64,000 nucleotides of DNA from Trachythela sp. YZ-2020 (taxonomy: Eukaryota > Cnidaria > Anthozoa > Malacalcyonacea > Clavulariidae). The translations under genes were made by a program, and so were the position numbers. The notes beneath the pieces were generated by a model. That model was not told the DNA's origin. It searched no databases and saw only the letters and a list, made by a program, of their open reading frames with translations. Location: positions 1,612,001-1,676,000 of the forward strand of contig JADLSH010000390.1 in NCBI GenBank assembly GCA_016169945.1. The letters are read 5' to 3'. Shown here one piece after another: positions 22,627 through 34,164 of this stretch. Position 1 is the stretch's first letter. Every line of letters begins with the position of its first letter.

Positions 22627-24952
22627 GGTTCGATTTTCGTAATTTTTGCAAAAATATCAAGATAAATGTATATACTAAAAATCTGCTGGAGGGATCCCGG
22701 GGATCCCCCGGCAGTGTTCGAGATAATCGGTATTGAAGTGACCATAGTCATTTCAACTTTTGCCAAAATGGCACCTTATTTGCGCCTGACGACATTGCGC
22801 CATCAAAGCTTGTTTTTCCCAATGAATCTTGAAACTTATTTAATATAAAGAGCGTTATTCTTTAGAGTAAGCGTTAAAGTACTTTTGAATGAATTTTAGG
22901 AGATTTAGGAGTTATTTGCGTGTTGTTTAGAGATTTTATATCTGGGCTAGTGTCTGGCTCTGTCTGCAATTTTGTTGTCTGACGGCCCGCTCGACTCGCA
23001 AATATCGAATATTTTGTCATTGTTATTCATTTTTTTTCCTGGAATGCATCCATGCTATTTCAATAACTATTGATCTACCTATGTGAGCAGTATTTTGTAT
23101 GGTAAACGTTATTTTGATCTTTTATGTAGGCTGTACGTCGTCATATTATATTAATCCGATGCCATTTCTGTCAACAATCTTTGAAGTTGAACATCTCGAA
23201 TTTCCACAATTGACGCAGTGTTGCTCGTATTTTTATGAAGAAGTGGACTTTACTGTTTAAAATAAGTGCTGAGTTTTAGAAGAAAATTTTAGAAATAAAA
23301 TTTGTTGTTTATTTACAGATTTGTATTTTGGTTTGAATTCTATCATTGTATTGTTAATTTGCCTTCTTGGTGAATATTTGCTTTCTTTAATATTTATTTA
23401 TATATGTAGAGAATGAGCAGAGATATTATATTTTATGCATGTGCTATGTATTTTCAATAAAAATGGAACTGTATATTACTGTAAAGTTTGTTTTGTCTAC
23501 ATTTCACCAGTAATTTCTGTTGATAGATCAACTTTATTTAAACACATTGGCCTTTTCAGCAAAAGCTGATTTCCAAAAGGGATGTGTACTTACAAATTAT
23601 TATTTATATACTAGCTCTAATATTACATACATAACAAATACAATTATATACCTATTTAGACAAAAAATTAACTACTACTTTAAGTCGAGATTAAGGTCGA
23701 GGAAGATAGCTTTTTACAGAACGAATTATACGATACCGAATTGCGTATCTCTTCAGGTATCTGATTCCATAGTTTAGCCCCACAATATTGGTTCGATTTT
23801 CGTAATTTTTGCAAAAATATCAAGATAAATGTATATACTAAAAATCTGCTGGAGGGATCCCGGGGATCCCCCGGCAGTGTTCGAGATAATCGGTATTGAA
23901 GTGACCATAGTCATTTCAACTTTTGCCAAAATGGCACCTTATTTGCGCCTGACGACATTGCGCCATCAAAGCTTGTTTTTCCCAATGAATCTTGAAACTT
24001 ATTTAATATAAAGAGCGTTATTCTTTAGAGTAAGCGTTAAAGTACTTTTGAATGAATTTTAGGAGATTTAGGAGTTATTTGCGTGTTGTTTAGAGATTTT
24101 ATATCTGGGCTAGTGTCTGGCTCTGTCTGCAATTTTGTTGTCTGACGGCCCGCTCGACTCGCAAATATCGAATATTTTGTCATTGTTATTCATTTTTTTT
24201 CCTGGAATGCATCCATGCTATTTCAATAACTATTGATCTACCTATGTGAGCAGTATTTTGTATGGTAAACGTTATTTTGATCTTTTATGTAGGCTGTACG
24301 TCGTCATATTATATTAATCCGATGCCATTTCTGTCAACAATCTTTGAAGTTGAACATCTCGAATTTCCACAATTGACGCAGTGTTGCTCGTATTTTTATG
24401 AAGAAGTGGACTTTACTGTTTAAAATAAGTGCTGAGTTTTAGAAGAAAATTTTAGAAATAAAATTTGTTGTTTATTTACAGATTTGTATTTTGGTTTGAA
24501 TTCTATCATTGTATTGTTAATTTGCCTTCTTGGTGAATATTTGCTTTCTTTAATATTTATTTATATATGTAGAGAATGAGCAGAGATATTATATTTTATG
24601 CATGTGCTATGTATTTTCAATAAAAATGGAACTGTATATTACTGTAAAGTTTGTTTTGTCTACATTTCACCAGTAATTTCTGTTGATAGATCAACTTTAT
24701 TTAAACACATTGGCCTTTTCAGCAAAAGCTGATTTCCAAAAGGGATGTGTACTTACAAATTATTATTTATATACTAGCTCTAATATTACATACATAACAA
24801 ATACAATTATATACCTATTTAGACAAAAAATTAACTACTACTTTAAGTCGAGATTAAGGTCGAGGAAGATAGCTTTTTACAGAACGAATTATACGATACC
24901 GAATTGCGTATCTCTTCAGGTATCTGATTCCATAGTTTAGCCCCACAATATT
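22627..24952 (+). repeat. 1163-bp tandem duplication, apparently identical
   Basis: Unit 1 is 22627-23789 and unit 2 is 23790-24952. Every segment I compared is identical, and the translations of both sets of short ORFs are the same. Each unit has about 900 bp of MULE-type element and the last 265 bp of the LINE. A 3-bp TGG microhomology sits at the joints. It is either very recent or an assembly artefact. Confidence 0.88.
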
Positions 24953-27668
24953 GGAAGCTTTTTTTTAAGGATTCCGTTTTTGGTCTTGGAATATAAAACC
25001 TTGTTGAAGAACCTCTCAGATTATGGTCATGAATGGTATTCAGATTTTGGAAAGCTTCGCATAGTCGTTGGGGGGCTAAACCATTAACTGTCTTGTACAT
25101 GAGCCTGGCTTTCATTTGTGCCCTACGCTCTTCAAATGTTACCCAGCCTAGAGATTTTCGTGCCAAAATAGACTGACCATGTTCATTTTTTAAGTTCATG
25201 ATCAACCTAGCCGCTCTGTTTTGGAATTTCTGTAGACGTTCGCTTAGGCCTTTATTAAGTGTATCCCATACTTCACAGCAATAATCAAAATAAGGTTGGA
25301 TTAAGGCATTATAAACTTTTATCAAAATGTCTTGTTCGAAATACTCCTCATTTTTCTAATAGCCCCAATACCTGATGATATTTTACTGCTAATATGGTTA
25401 ATGTGTTTTTCCCAACTCAAGTTTTCGTCTAATTCAACTCCAAGAGCTTTGGTATTTTTAACTTTTTAATCAATTGATTATTTATTTTAACTCCTTGATG
25501 GGTATCAATATTACTTATTTTATGTCGTGTTCCAATTACAACATACTCGGTTTTCATTATATTTAGACTTAGTTTATTTGCACAAAGCCATTTCTGAACA
25601 TTCCTCATGTCTACGCTCGCCCTCTCTTCCGCCTCACTAATTGTTCTGCCTACTGCCGTTAAGTTAGTATCATCAGCAAACATTCTTGGAGTTGTGCGTT
25701 CTAGGCAGCTTGGCAAATCATTTATATACATAATAAATAAGAGAGGGCCGAGTATACTTCCTGAGGAATGCCACAAATGATTTCTTTCTCCACCGAGTAT
25801 ACTGGCCAATTGACAACTTTGAGTTCGGTGCGTCAAATAGCAACGTAAAGATTTAATGCTTTCCTTTGGAAACCATACATTTCAAACTTACTTAACAGTA
25901 TTTCGTGGTCGACTGTATCGAATGCTTTTTAGGTCAAGAAAAATAACTAAGTTATACAGCCCACGGTCCATGTTGGTATACCATTCGTTCGTACAATCCA
26001 ATAATGTAGTAGTTGTGGAATGATAAGGTCTGAAACCAAATTGGTGTTTTGAGAAAAGATTATTCTGGTTAAGATACTCATACATTTGATCATACATAAT
26101 TCTTTCCATAAGTTTACTTACTACAGGAAGGATTGATATCGGTCTATAGTTGTCCAACATGGACCGCTGACCTTTCTTAAACAATGGAATAACCCTTGCA
26201 GCTTTCCAATCAGAAGGAAATTGATCCGAGTCAATTGACATATTAAAAATCTCAGTAAGAGAAGGTGCAATAACTGGAGCTGCTACTTGTAGAATTTTAG
26301 CTGAAATTTTATCCATTCCAGTCGCTTTGGTGGTAGACAAATTAACTAGAAGAGTGTAAACCAATGTTACACTCACTGGTCGAAATGAGAAACTGTTCTT
26401 TGTCTTAGATTTTTGTTGAGTAATAAAATCTCGAAAACTAACGTCATTGTCATTTGGAATAGACTCAGCAAGCTTTGGGCCAATATTACTAAAATGATCA
26501 TTAAAAATGTCGACTAATTCGTCGGTCGATGTAACAGTTTTACCTGGAAGTTTAATTTCATTAATCGTAGTCTGTTTTCTGTTTCGACCTAATATATCGT
26601 TTATTGTTCTCCAAGCATATTTAGGATTCTGTTTATTATTTGTGAATTTGTTTGCATAATAGTCTCTTTTAGCACTGCGCAAAGCAGTGTTAGCAACATT
26701 TCTAGATGACTTATATAGTCTCCAGTCTTCTTCTTTATTTGTCTTTATTGCTTTACGCTTAAGAGCATCTCTTTTAAATAATTTTTCCTTTACTTCCCGG
26801 CTTACCCAAGGAATATTGCCCTTTTCTTAGTCTTTACTCTCACAGGGCATGTTTATCCAGCACATCTACAAAGAATGTTTTCCATAACCGCCACATTTCA
26901 TCTACATTTCTTTTAAATCTTATTTCTTCCCAAGGTATATTTTGTAAGTCATATAGAAAGCCTGAAACATTGAAATTCTTAAAATTTCTATACTCGACAG
27001 AACCTTGTAAATCAGTTTTTATTCTTGTACTTATTTTCCGAATACTATAAATGAGGCTGTGATCACTAATTCCGAGATGGACTACACCTGAAAAAATTAT
27101 TTTTCAGGCATTGACGCAATTACTACATCCAATAATGATTGGCTAGACTGGGTAATACGCGTAGGGTTATTAATTAATTGTGTAAGCTGATATAATTCCA
27201 AAATGTCTTGAAGCCTTCTAGTGGTGGACAAAGTTGGTTCTAGCATATTACAATTTAAATCTCCCAAAATATAAAATTCTATATTTTCATCATCAATTGA
27301 TTTGATTAGCCTCTCAATTTTTATAAACACTTCACTAGCGGAACATGGTGGTCTATAAATACTTGAAACTATAAAAGATTGACTATTAGCCTGCTTAATT
27401 TCCACACAGACAGCTTCAAGGCCTGTTGGAATTAGATCAGGCGATTTTCATAATTTATATGGCGTCTTATATAAATACATACCCCTCCTCCATTTCTATT
27501 CCGATCAGCACGTAGCAAGTCATAACCTTCAATGCTAACAATCCCATCGGAAATAGTGGAGTCCAAACGGGTTTCATTAACTGCTAAAGCATCTAGATAT
27601 TTATCATGAAGTAATAATCGGATTTCATCAAGGTGTTTCGGAAGGCTAGCTACATTAAGCATAGCCAT
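24843..27668 (-). pseudogene. LINE ORF2: endonuclease and reverse transcriptase, many frame breaks
   Basis: Open pieces in order are: 27668-27432, with endonuclease 'AVNETRLD' and 'GGGVCIYIR'; 27405-27097, with 'YRPP' and 'YILGDLNCN'; 26682-25888, with RT 'KATGMDKISAKIL', 'NYRPISILPVVSKLMER' and 'FGFRPYHST'; 25836-25429, with 'GSILGPLLFIMYINDL' and the catalytic 'FADDTN' near 25670; and 25325-24843, with the C-terminal 'FQYCGAKLWNQIP'. The pieces are in different frames and at least one stop interrupts the linker near 26830. The protein matches CR1/L2-type ORF2 in domain order, but it cannot be made from this copy. Confidence 0.78.
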
Positions 27669-27850
27669 CTTAAAACCCCTTGTTTTCGGAATATTTAAAC
27701 AGGCATCATTAGCACTCCTCCTCGACCCGTCCTCATTTCAATTATGCGAACTTAAGAAATATGAAAAGTTTGCCTGAAGCAAAGAGCTACCTTCTCGGTT
27801 TAAATGCAGTCCTCTACTATTTAAATGAGAGCGACTAATATTACTATTGT

Positions 27851-29383
27851 CTAAAATGCAAGCTTTCTCTTCAAGCAGCTTGACTTTAGTATATTGTTGG
27901 TCTCATTTACCTTCGTTGTAAGTTCCTCTCTATCGCATCTAGTGACTAAAGAAGAGATGATGACTTCAGTATCATTGCAATCCTTTTTAAAATTCTCTGC
28001 TAACTCGATAATTTTCTTTGCAATTTCTTTAGGACTTGAATAGCGTATGTCGTTTGTGCCTGCATGGATAATGAGCTTATCGGGTTGCTTTCGTGCAGTG
28101 GGCTTTAAGAAATCAGACATATCATTAACTGTTGCACCTGAGAAAGACTTAACTATTACGTTTCTGTCAGTGTTGGATACTTCCCAACCTTTTACATATT
28201 TTATAATCGAATCTCCAGCTATAACAACCGTTTCTTTAGTGCGTTGTCTTTCTGCTGTTATTTCCTCACTTGCCTTATGCGCTTCTCTTGTTTGCTCGTT
28301 TTCCTTTGCCTTTTGTTCGTTATTCTTCACCTTTTGTTTCTTATTCTTATTCTTCTTATGCTTTTGTTCCTGATTAATCTGCTGTGACGTCTGCTTGTTG
28401 ACTTTCGATTGAGCAGCTTTGTCATCAGATTCGCTCATTTGATTCTTACCAAAGCCCTTTCGTTGAAGGCTTAATTTCTCTTTTGTTTTTGTCGTGTTAG
28501 GAATTTCTTGATCATCAGATTCTTCATCGCCTTCGTAAATTAGACTTTCAAATCTGTTGCTAATCTCGACATTTGGATTGATATCAGCATCCATACTAGA
28601 TGCGGACATCTGTTTACAACTACCGTTTTTTATAACAGAACCTTTGACAGTTTGCCAATCAGCCCCTTTATATTTCTCATTTAGATCTGATTGTAACATT
28701 CCCAAAGCTGTAATCAGGGATTCTTTCTCATTTTCGAATCTTTTAGCTTTAGTGTTTAGATCTGATATAATATACGAAAGATTTTCAGAACGCTCCCTTA
28801 AATTTTCATTATCCTGTCTTAATTTTACATTTTCCCGCACAATACTATCAACATATTCACGGGAGAGCTCCGTATTTAATCCTTCCTTTGCTTTCAAACT
28901 GTTTATTGATTTTGCGATATCCATAAAGTTATTATTCATTCGATCTTCGAGGAGTTCAACCTTGTCAGCTAGATCAGACCACTTACCGCATAAATCATTA
29001 GGCAGTAAGGTAGAATCACTGATGTTGACCAATTCGATAGCGTTAGTATTATCTCTGGCTTCGATATCTGCGGTTTCGTCGTTTGTAGCCTTGACATTTG
29101 TGGCTTCGACATTTGTAGCTTCGACCTTTGCGGCTTCAACATTGGTGGCTTCTACATTTGCGACTTCGACATTTGTCAAATCTGTATATTTGTTGCTTAT
29201 AGCTTCGTGAATTCGTTCTGGTATGTCTTGGACTTTGTCGAGCTTCATGTCGTTCATAGCGGACAGCAATCGCACCAAAAGTTCAGCCTTCGTCCCTTTA
29301 CTTACAAGACCTAAATTGCACAATTCAGATCGAAGTTCTGGAACTTGTAACTTCACAATACTTTCTAGAGTTAATTCACTCAT
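27851..29383 (-). CDS. LINE ORF1: SAP domain, coiled coil and SGNH-type esterase
   Basis: A 510-residue open frame. Residues 1-45 form a SAP-like DNA-binding motif ('LQVPELRSELCNLGLVSKG', then 'KAELLVRLL'). A low-complexity run of 'VEATN' repeats follows near residue 75, then long coiled-coil stretches and a lysine-rich region near 340-370. From about 390 there is an SGNH/GDSL hydrolase-like domain: 'VVIAGDSIIKYV' (block with the catalytic Ser) and 'LIIHAGTNDIR' (GxND-type block). Esterase-bearing ORF1 proteins are known in CR1/L2 LINEs. The SAP domain would add DNA binding; that role is an inference. The frame breaks at about 27853, before the expected last block ('RGLHLN' is in the next frame), so the protein is slightly truncated. 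Confidence 0.7.
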   Translation of the reverse strand: MSELTLESIVKLQVPELRSELCNLGLVSKGTKAELLVRLLSAMNDMKLDKVQDIPERIHEAISNKYTDLTNVEVANVEATNVEAAKVEATNVEATNVKATNDETADIEARDNTNAIELVNISDSTLLPNDLCGKWSDLADKVELLEDRMNNNFMDIAKSINSLKAKEGLNTELSREYVDSIVRENVKLRQDNENLRERSENLSYIISDLNTKAKRFENEKESLITALGMLQSDLNEKYKGADWQTVKGSVIKNGSCKQMSASSMDADINPNVEISNRFESLIYEGDEESDDQEIPNTTKTKEKLSLQRKGFGKNQMSESDDKAAQSKVNKQTSQQINQEQKHKKNKNKKQKVKNNEQKAKENEQTREAHKASEEITAERQRTKETVVIAGDSIIKYVKGWEVSNTDRNVIVKSFSGATVNDMSDFLKPTARKQPDKLIIHAGTNDIRYSSPKEIAKKIIELAENFKKDCNDTEVIISSLVTRCDREELTTKVNETNNILKSSCLKRKLAF

Positions 29384-29415
29384 GATAAATCAATTATTAG
29401 CAAATATATATATCT

Positions 29416-29416
29416 C

Positions 29417-29448
<32 letters not shown>

Positions 29449-29449
29449 T
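29416..29449 (+). repeat. poly(A) tract (poly(T) on the LINE strand)
   Basis: About 30 A residues in a row just upstream of the minus-strand LINE ORF1 start. It is not the tail of this LINE, which ends on the other side. Confidence 0.85.
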
Positions 29450-30710
29450 ATGTTTAAGCTGAAGAATAGAAGTTCTTTGACAACCACAATATGGGGGTTT
29501 TCAGTAATCACAATGTGCTATTGGGATAAATAAATAACTAAATACTTTATATTAATTAAAAGTCGAATCCTTTGATGCCAGCAGAATCAATCTGGCCAAT
29601 AAATATTTAGTTTATAACTGTCTGTACTATACTCCTCACTAGTTGCACAATGTACATTACAAATACAGACGATCCAGACAGTGCCAGTGGGTCAGCTTAG
29701 TATATAAAATGCAATACGTGCAACACTGAACAAATTAAAGTGTCCACAAATACATATAGAATTTTCAACACATGAACATTTATATTGACCACAAGACCAG
29801 TTGATCACACGCAGCCTTTGAGATTTTTGCACAAATAAATCCATTAAACGGACTCAAAGAGCCTTGTTATACATCGATACACAAACACTAAACACATCCA
29901 TAATGATGGCATTGAGTCTCTGTATCAATAGCGTCCATTTTCGCAGAATTTGCTATGGCCAGAGATGTTGACTTCACGGCAGTCAACGCATAAATGTGGG
30001 CGCACGTGGAAACATACGCTCATTACCCATGATGCTTTGCGGCCTGCTGTCCAACCTCCTCTGTTCTATACCTATGAAAAATGAAGCCAAAATCAATCGG
30101 CGCAAATTTACTTCCGGTTACCACTTTGCGGCGAAAACAATATGGAGTTGTATAGGGAAATGAGTCGGCGAGGCTGGTTTTTCACAATTTTGAGGCATTT
30201 CCAAGCGCTGGACTAAACCGTTCGTCTTGTAATGAAAAGAACAGGATATTTTCTTACTTTTGGAGAGATACTTTTGTAGATTTCGGTATAAAATCACGGC
30301 TAAAGACGTTTGACAAGTTGCATACGCGGAGTCCATTTTCGGCCAAAACTCTCTGCCAAGTGGTCTTTCATGCTGGCATTTTCGCTAAACAAATACTCTG
30401 GCTGGATAGAAACTCAAGTCGAATGGTTTAAACGAAAGGTAAGCAATGTATAATAAGCGTTTGTCCTTCTCAATCAAGCGAAAAAGTATAGAATATCGGT
30501 GTTGCTCTCGGGTTATGACTTATGTTGTGCTATGCCTATGTGAACATTTATAGGAACAATAGCTTTATATCTATATTGGCTAATTGCATTTTGTATCTCA
30601 GTTTTTGTTCTTGACCGAAAAATACATTTAAATAATATATAAATGGATTCGTTTCTAAAACAAGCTCTGTATCATTCATATTATAAACTGCTTCAAGTGT
30701 TTTTATGCAG

Positions 30711-31942
30711 AAAACAATCCAGTAGAGTCTGAGAGTAGTATGGAGCACAAGTATACACCATATTAAAATGATGTATGCCAAGTTTGACTAGTTGTCAATT
30801 CTCACATTTGAAATTTTTATTATATAGAGACTAAAACATTGAAAATAGAAAACATTAAGACATGTCATCCTGATCCACTGGTGTTGACCGCTGTGATGGC
30901 AGAGAGGTCCTGTATTATAGAAAGTGACTTGTTGAAGTGACTGTATCATTGAACAATAAATTCTCTGTTCCTTTTCCAAAGTAGATGAACATTTTGTAAT
31001 CATATGAACATGAATAGCTATGTGACTCACATTTTTAATAGTGCTGTATAAAAATTAGTTGTTTTAACATAGTATGGATAAACTGATAATTATCTTTTTA
31101 CTGTACCATGCCCATGGTCTTCCCTCACCAGATTAAGACCCCTAGTAAATTCTGGTGAGCTGCTCTCCTCTCTTGTAATATTCCATAGTCTAACATTTTC
31201 AGGGTTTCTTGTAGAAGGGAGAGAAGGCCATGGGTGGGGTTGGCAAAATGTTGACCTTTTCCATAAAGTATACATTACATGTATGCAAATTAAGTGTGGA
31301 AATATATCACTTTCCCATATACATAAGAGTACCATAGACTGCAACTGGTTGTATTGTGTGTTCTGTTGGTTGTTCTCATGCATTTCCTTGTTGGTAACAA
31401 ATACTGGTCATTAAATATTGGTGCTTGGCAATTTGGCTTCTTTGAGGTCATTTCAAAACCACCAAGATGGTTGACATGCTACTTCATGTTTCATAAAAAA
31501 TGCACAGAGTTCTACTAATTAACCCATTGAAGGTGGATAATGCTTCCCTTGACAACTAGAATTATCTGGTGTTAGACAAGGAAGCAACTTCAAGTTGGGG
31601 GGCACTTTGTCTTAAGGACACCTCTTCTATTAGAAAAGGGCACTGATGATAACCATCATATTCAAGTTGATGATAACCACATATTCTAGTTGATAAAGAT
31701 TATATCAGAGTGTTATAGTAAATAGAGAGTCTTGTTTAATCACCAGTGAATCGCAGTGATGAAATTATCCACTTTAATACATAGGAATGGAATGAAGTAG
31801 TGTATTGGATTGCTGTAGAAAGCTCACTGTGTCTCCTCGATGTGAAAGAAGAAAAAAACTATTTAAAAGTTTGCAAATCAAATTTTGATTGAGCTCATAC
31901 AACTTTGTCCCATGTCCTTTTTACAATTTTAGTATCATATCT
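30711..31942. other. loop of the palindrome, nothing recognised
   Basis: The non-palindromic centre between the two arms. Short minus-strand ORFs (30548-31383) show no family resemblance; the one at 31090-31383 includes 'ENVRLWNITREE', which I could not place. Confidence 0.35.
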
Positions 31943-32599
31943 GCATAAAAACACTTGAAGCAGTTTATAATATGAATGATACAGAGCTTGTTTTAGAAAC
32001 GAATCCATTTATATATTATTTAAATGTATTTTTCGGTCAAGAACAAAAACTGAGATACAAAATGCAATTAGCCAATATAGATATCTATAAAGCTATTGTT
32101 CCTATAAATGTTCATATAGGCATAGCACAACATAAGTCATAATCCGAGAGCAACACCGATATTCGAAACGCTTATTATACATTGCTTACCTTTCGTTTAA
32201 ACCATTCGACTTGAGTTTCTATCCAGCCAGAGTATTTGTTTAGCGAAAATGCCAGCATGAAAGACCACTTGGCAGAGAGTTTTGGCCGAAAATGGACTCC
32301 GCGTATGCAACTTGTCAAACGTCTTTAGCCGTGATTTTTTACCGAAATCTACAAAAGTATCTCTCCAAAAGTAAGAAAATATCCTGTTCTTTTCATTACA
32401 AGATGAACGGTTTAGTCCAGCGCTTGGAAATGCCTCAAAATTGTGAAAAACCAGCCTCGCCGACTCATTTCCCTATACAACTCCATATTGTTTTCGCCGC
32501 AAAGTGGTAACCGGAAGTAAATTTGCGCCGATTGATTTTGGCTTCATTTTTCATAGGTATAGAAGCTATATCCAGTCTATTATTAGATCAGTGGCTCTG

Positions 32600-32870
32600 C
32601 CACAATGGGCAGATCAATGTTACTTTCCGCCACAATAGGCAGATCGATGTTATTTTCCACCACCGAATGGGCAGATCAATGTAAGTTATTTTGTGCCTCA
32701 ACGGGCAGGTCGATATTATTCTGTGCCTCAACGGGCAAATCAAAGCCTTTTAGTGCCTCAGCCGACTCTGCAACAACAGGTAGATCGCTATTTGTCGCCA
32801 TCACAGATAATACAGCTGTTTTTGCCTGTACAGGCGATATCACAGATCCACAGATCTTGTAAGAAAACAT
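32600..32870 (-). repeat. degenerate ~30-bp minisatellite, open in frame on both strands
   Basis: Variants of 'gcctcaacgggcagatcaat' recur about seven times. On the minus strand an ORF (32975-32676) reads through with 'DLPVEAQNNI' twice; on the plus strand 32605-32862 is also open. It is unclear whether either is a real exon. A related 'gcctcaatgggctctgccc' unit is present at 22245, the outer end of the other palindrome arm. Confidence 0.5.
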
Positions 32871-33120
32871 GCCCTTACCACATGAAACACTGACAACTGT
32901 TGAAAATTCTACACCTGGGTCTAGTACAATGAAGCCATTATCTAGTGCTTTTAAGTACAATTTGTCTTCTTGCAATAAAACATTTAATATTTAATGTTGT
33001 TTTTGACCAATCAATCAGCAGGTTATTTTGGACTGTTAAAATAGCTGATAAACTCATGAAAGCACATTGCTTCCCTCTAGATTGAACACTAAATAGTTCA
33101 TCACCTTGATTTATTTAACT
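32871..33120. other. intergenic stretch, nothing recognised
   Basis: AT-rich with no ORF or repeat border. Confidence 0.3.
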
Positions 33121-33375
33121 TCGCCTCAATGGCAGGGAGTCCACAACAGCGTCAGCCAATTACTGTGGCCCCATTGTTAGTTCCTAAGGGTTAGTATTAG
33201 AGGGGGGAAACCGGAGTACCCGGGGAAAACCCTCGAAGCACAGGAGAGAATCTCAACTTACATGAGTTATTTGAGCACACTGCCGATCTCATGCGAGTAC
33301 CAACAGTGACCTCGACCTGTTGTGAAACAGGCTCAACTCAGTGGTAAGAGGCAGCGCGCTAACCGCTCCATACTT
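33121..33375 (-). mobile_element. SINE-like element
   Basis: Read on the minus strand it starts 'ggagcggttagcgcgctgcc', similar to a tRNA-derived head, and later carries the block 'ttttccccgggtactccggt' plus 'ttcccccc', a core that I recall in many invertebrate SINE-type repeats. The A- and B-box match is loose and the tail is not clear, so the class is tentative. Confidence 0.45.
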
Positions 33376-34164
33376 ACCTAAGATTTTCTGAAAAATTTCG
33401 ATCTTTTCGTACCGTATATAAAGTTTTCAAAATCTTGATCGAGCACGTACATGGAAAGAAACATGCATGCGTGCGCATACAATTACAATAACTCGTTCAC
33501 TCCTCCTAATTTTAAAAATGACTTGAAGCTCGACCTTTAGCCCGGAAAAGCGACATCCAAACCGAGACGAAGTCGACTTCTCGACAATACATAGATCCGC
33601 GCAAAAGACTGGGTCGAGTGAACTCTGGAGAAACCTTAGCACGTCAAGAATAGTGTGCTGCCTCCCTACGGGGAGGCAGCAAATATTCGCCCCCCCCCCC
33701 TCATATAATATTGGGGGGGCCGCGGCCCGGCCCCCGCTTCCTACGCCACTGTTCTTATCTTTCTGAGAGATTTACGATCGATAAAGTAAGATCAGTGATC
33801 TCATGTACATTCTTATACATTCTTAGTTTACGGAGCTAAGACAAAGTACAGTATTTCACTTCTTAGCAAATTGCTAATTTGGGTAATTTCAGCCTCAATA
33901 TTCATATAACAACAAAAGTGTAGTGGTGGAAATTAAATATATTACGAAAGAACTCAAAATGTAAAATATGTGAATATACTACGAGGATTTGTACCAAAAA
34001 GATAAACATAATAATTAAGACATTAAGAGGCAGGCATTAGATCAGCCAAGCAATGAAAACATTAAAAAGCTTGCGAGTGACGTCAGGGATTACATGTTAG
34101 GAAATATCAATATTGATCTTTGAACAAAATTGTTTACTGTGCTTATCTACCACTTATAATATAA
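33376..34164. other. intergenic stretch with the end of a GC-tipped element
   Basis: 33655-33752 holds C and G runs ending in 'cttcctacgccactg', a hAT-like tip like those elsewhere here; its other end is not found. The rest is AT-rich with no ORF recognised. Confidence 0.4.

Larger units (their letters stand above)
24688..29590 (-). mobile_element. CR1-like LINE with SAP/SGNH-esterase ORF1, inserted in MULE-type copy B
   Basis: On the minus strand the order is a 5' region with a T-tract, ORF1 (29383-27851), an endonuclease and RT ORF2 (27668-24843), and a short 3' UTR ending near 24688. The last 265 bp recur at 23525-23789 because of the tandem duplication. The 5' border, at about 29590, is set by where homology to copy A resumes ('atcaatctggcc'). 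Confidence 0.7.
22299..30063. mobile_element. MULE-type non-autonomous element, copy B (reverse), enlarged by a LINE and a tandem duplication
   Basis: The tips CAGAGGAGGTTGGACAGC and GCTGTCCAACCTCCTCTG are flanked by the 9-bp TSD TTCTATACC (22290-22298 and 30064-30072). 22299-23524 is the complement of the right part of copy A, and 29590-30063 the complement of its left part. What lies between is a LINE and a 1163-bp duplication. Copy A and copy B differ by scattered substitutions. Confidence 0.85.
22240..32600. repeat. large palindrome; left arm split by MULE-type copy B
   Basis: The left arm is 22240-22298 plus 30073-30710 with 30064-30072 as TSD; the right arm is 31943-32600. With copy B removed, the left arm reads 'ggatatagcttctatacctat' across the site, and the right arm holds the uninterrupted complement near 32560. 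Both arms carry the same 72-codon ORF (30118-30336 minus, 32292-32510 plus), differing in about two residues; its family is unknown. The loop, 30711-31942, holds no recognised gene. Confidence 0.75.

Noticed and set aside
28047..29210. Plus-strand ORFs rich in Ser, Phe and Thr
   Set aside because: Antisense shadows of the LINE ORF1 (SAP/esterase).
29416..29449. Poly(A) as the tail of the adjacent LINE
   Set aside because: The LINE runs on the minus strand and this tract lies upstream of its ORF1; it is poly(T) on that strand.
15569..30063. One giant transposon bounded by copy A and copy B
   Set aside because: Each copy has complete ends and its own, different TSD.
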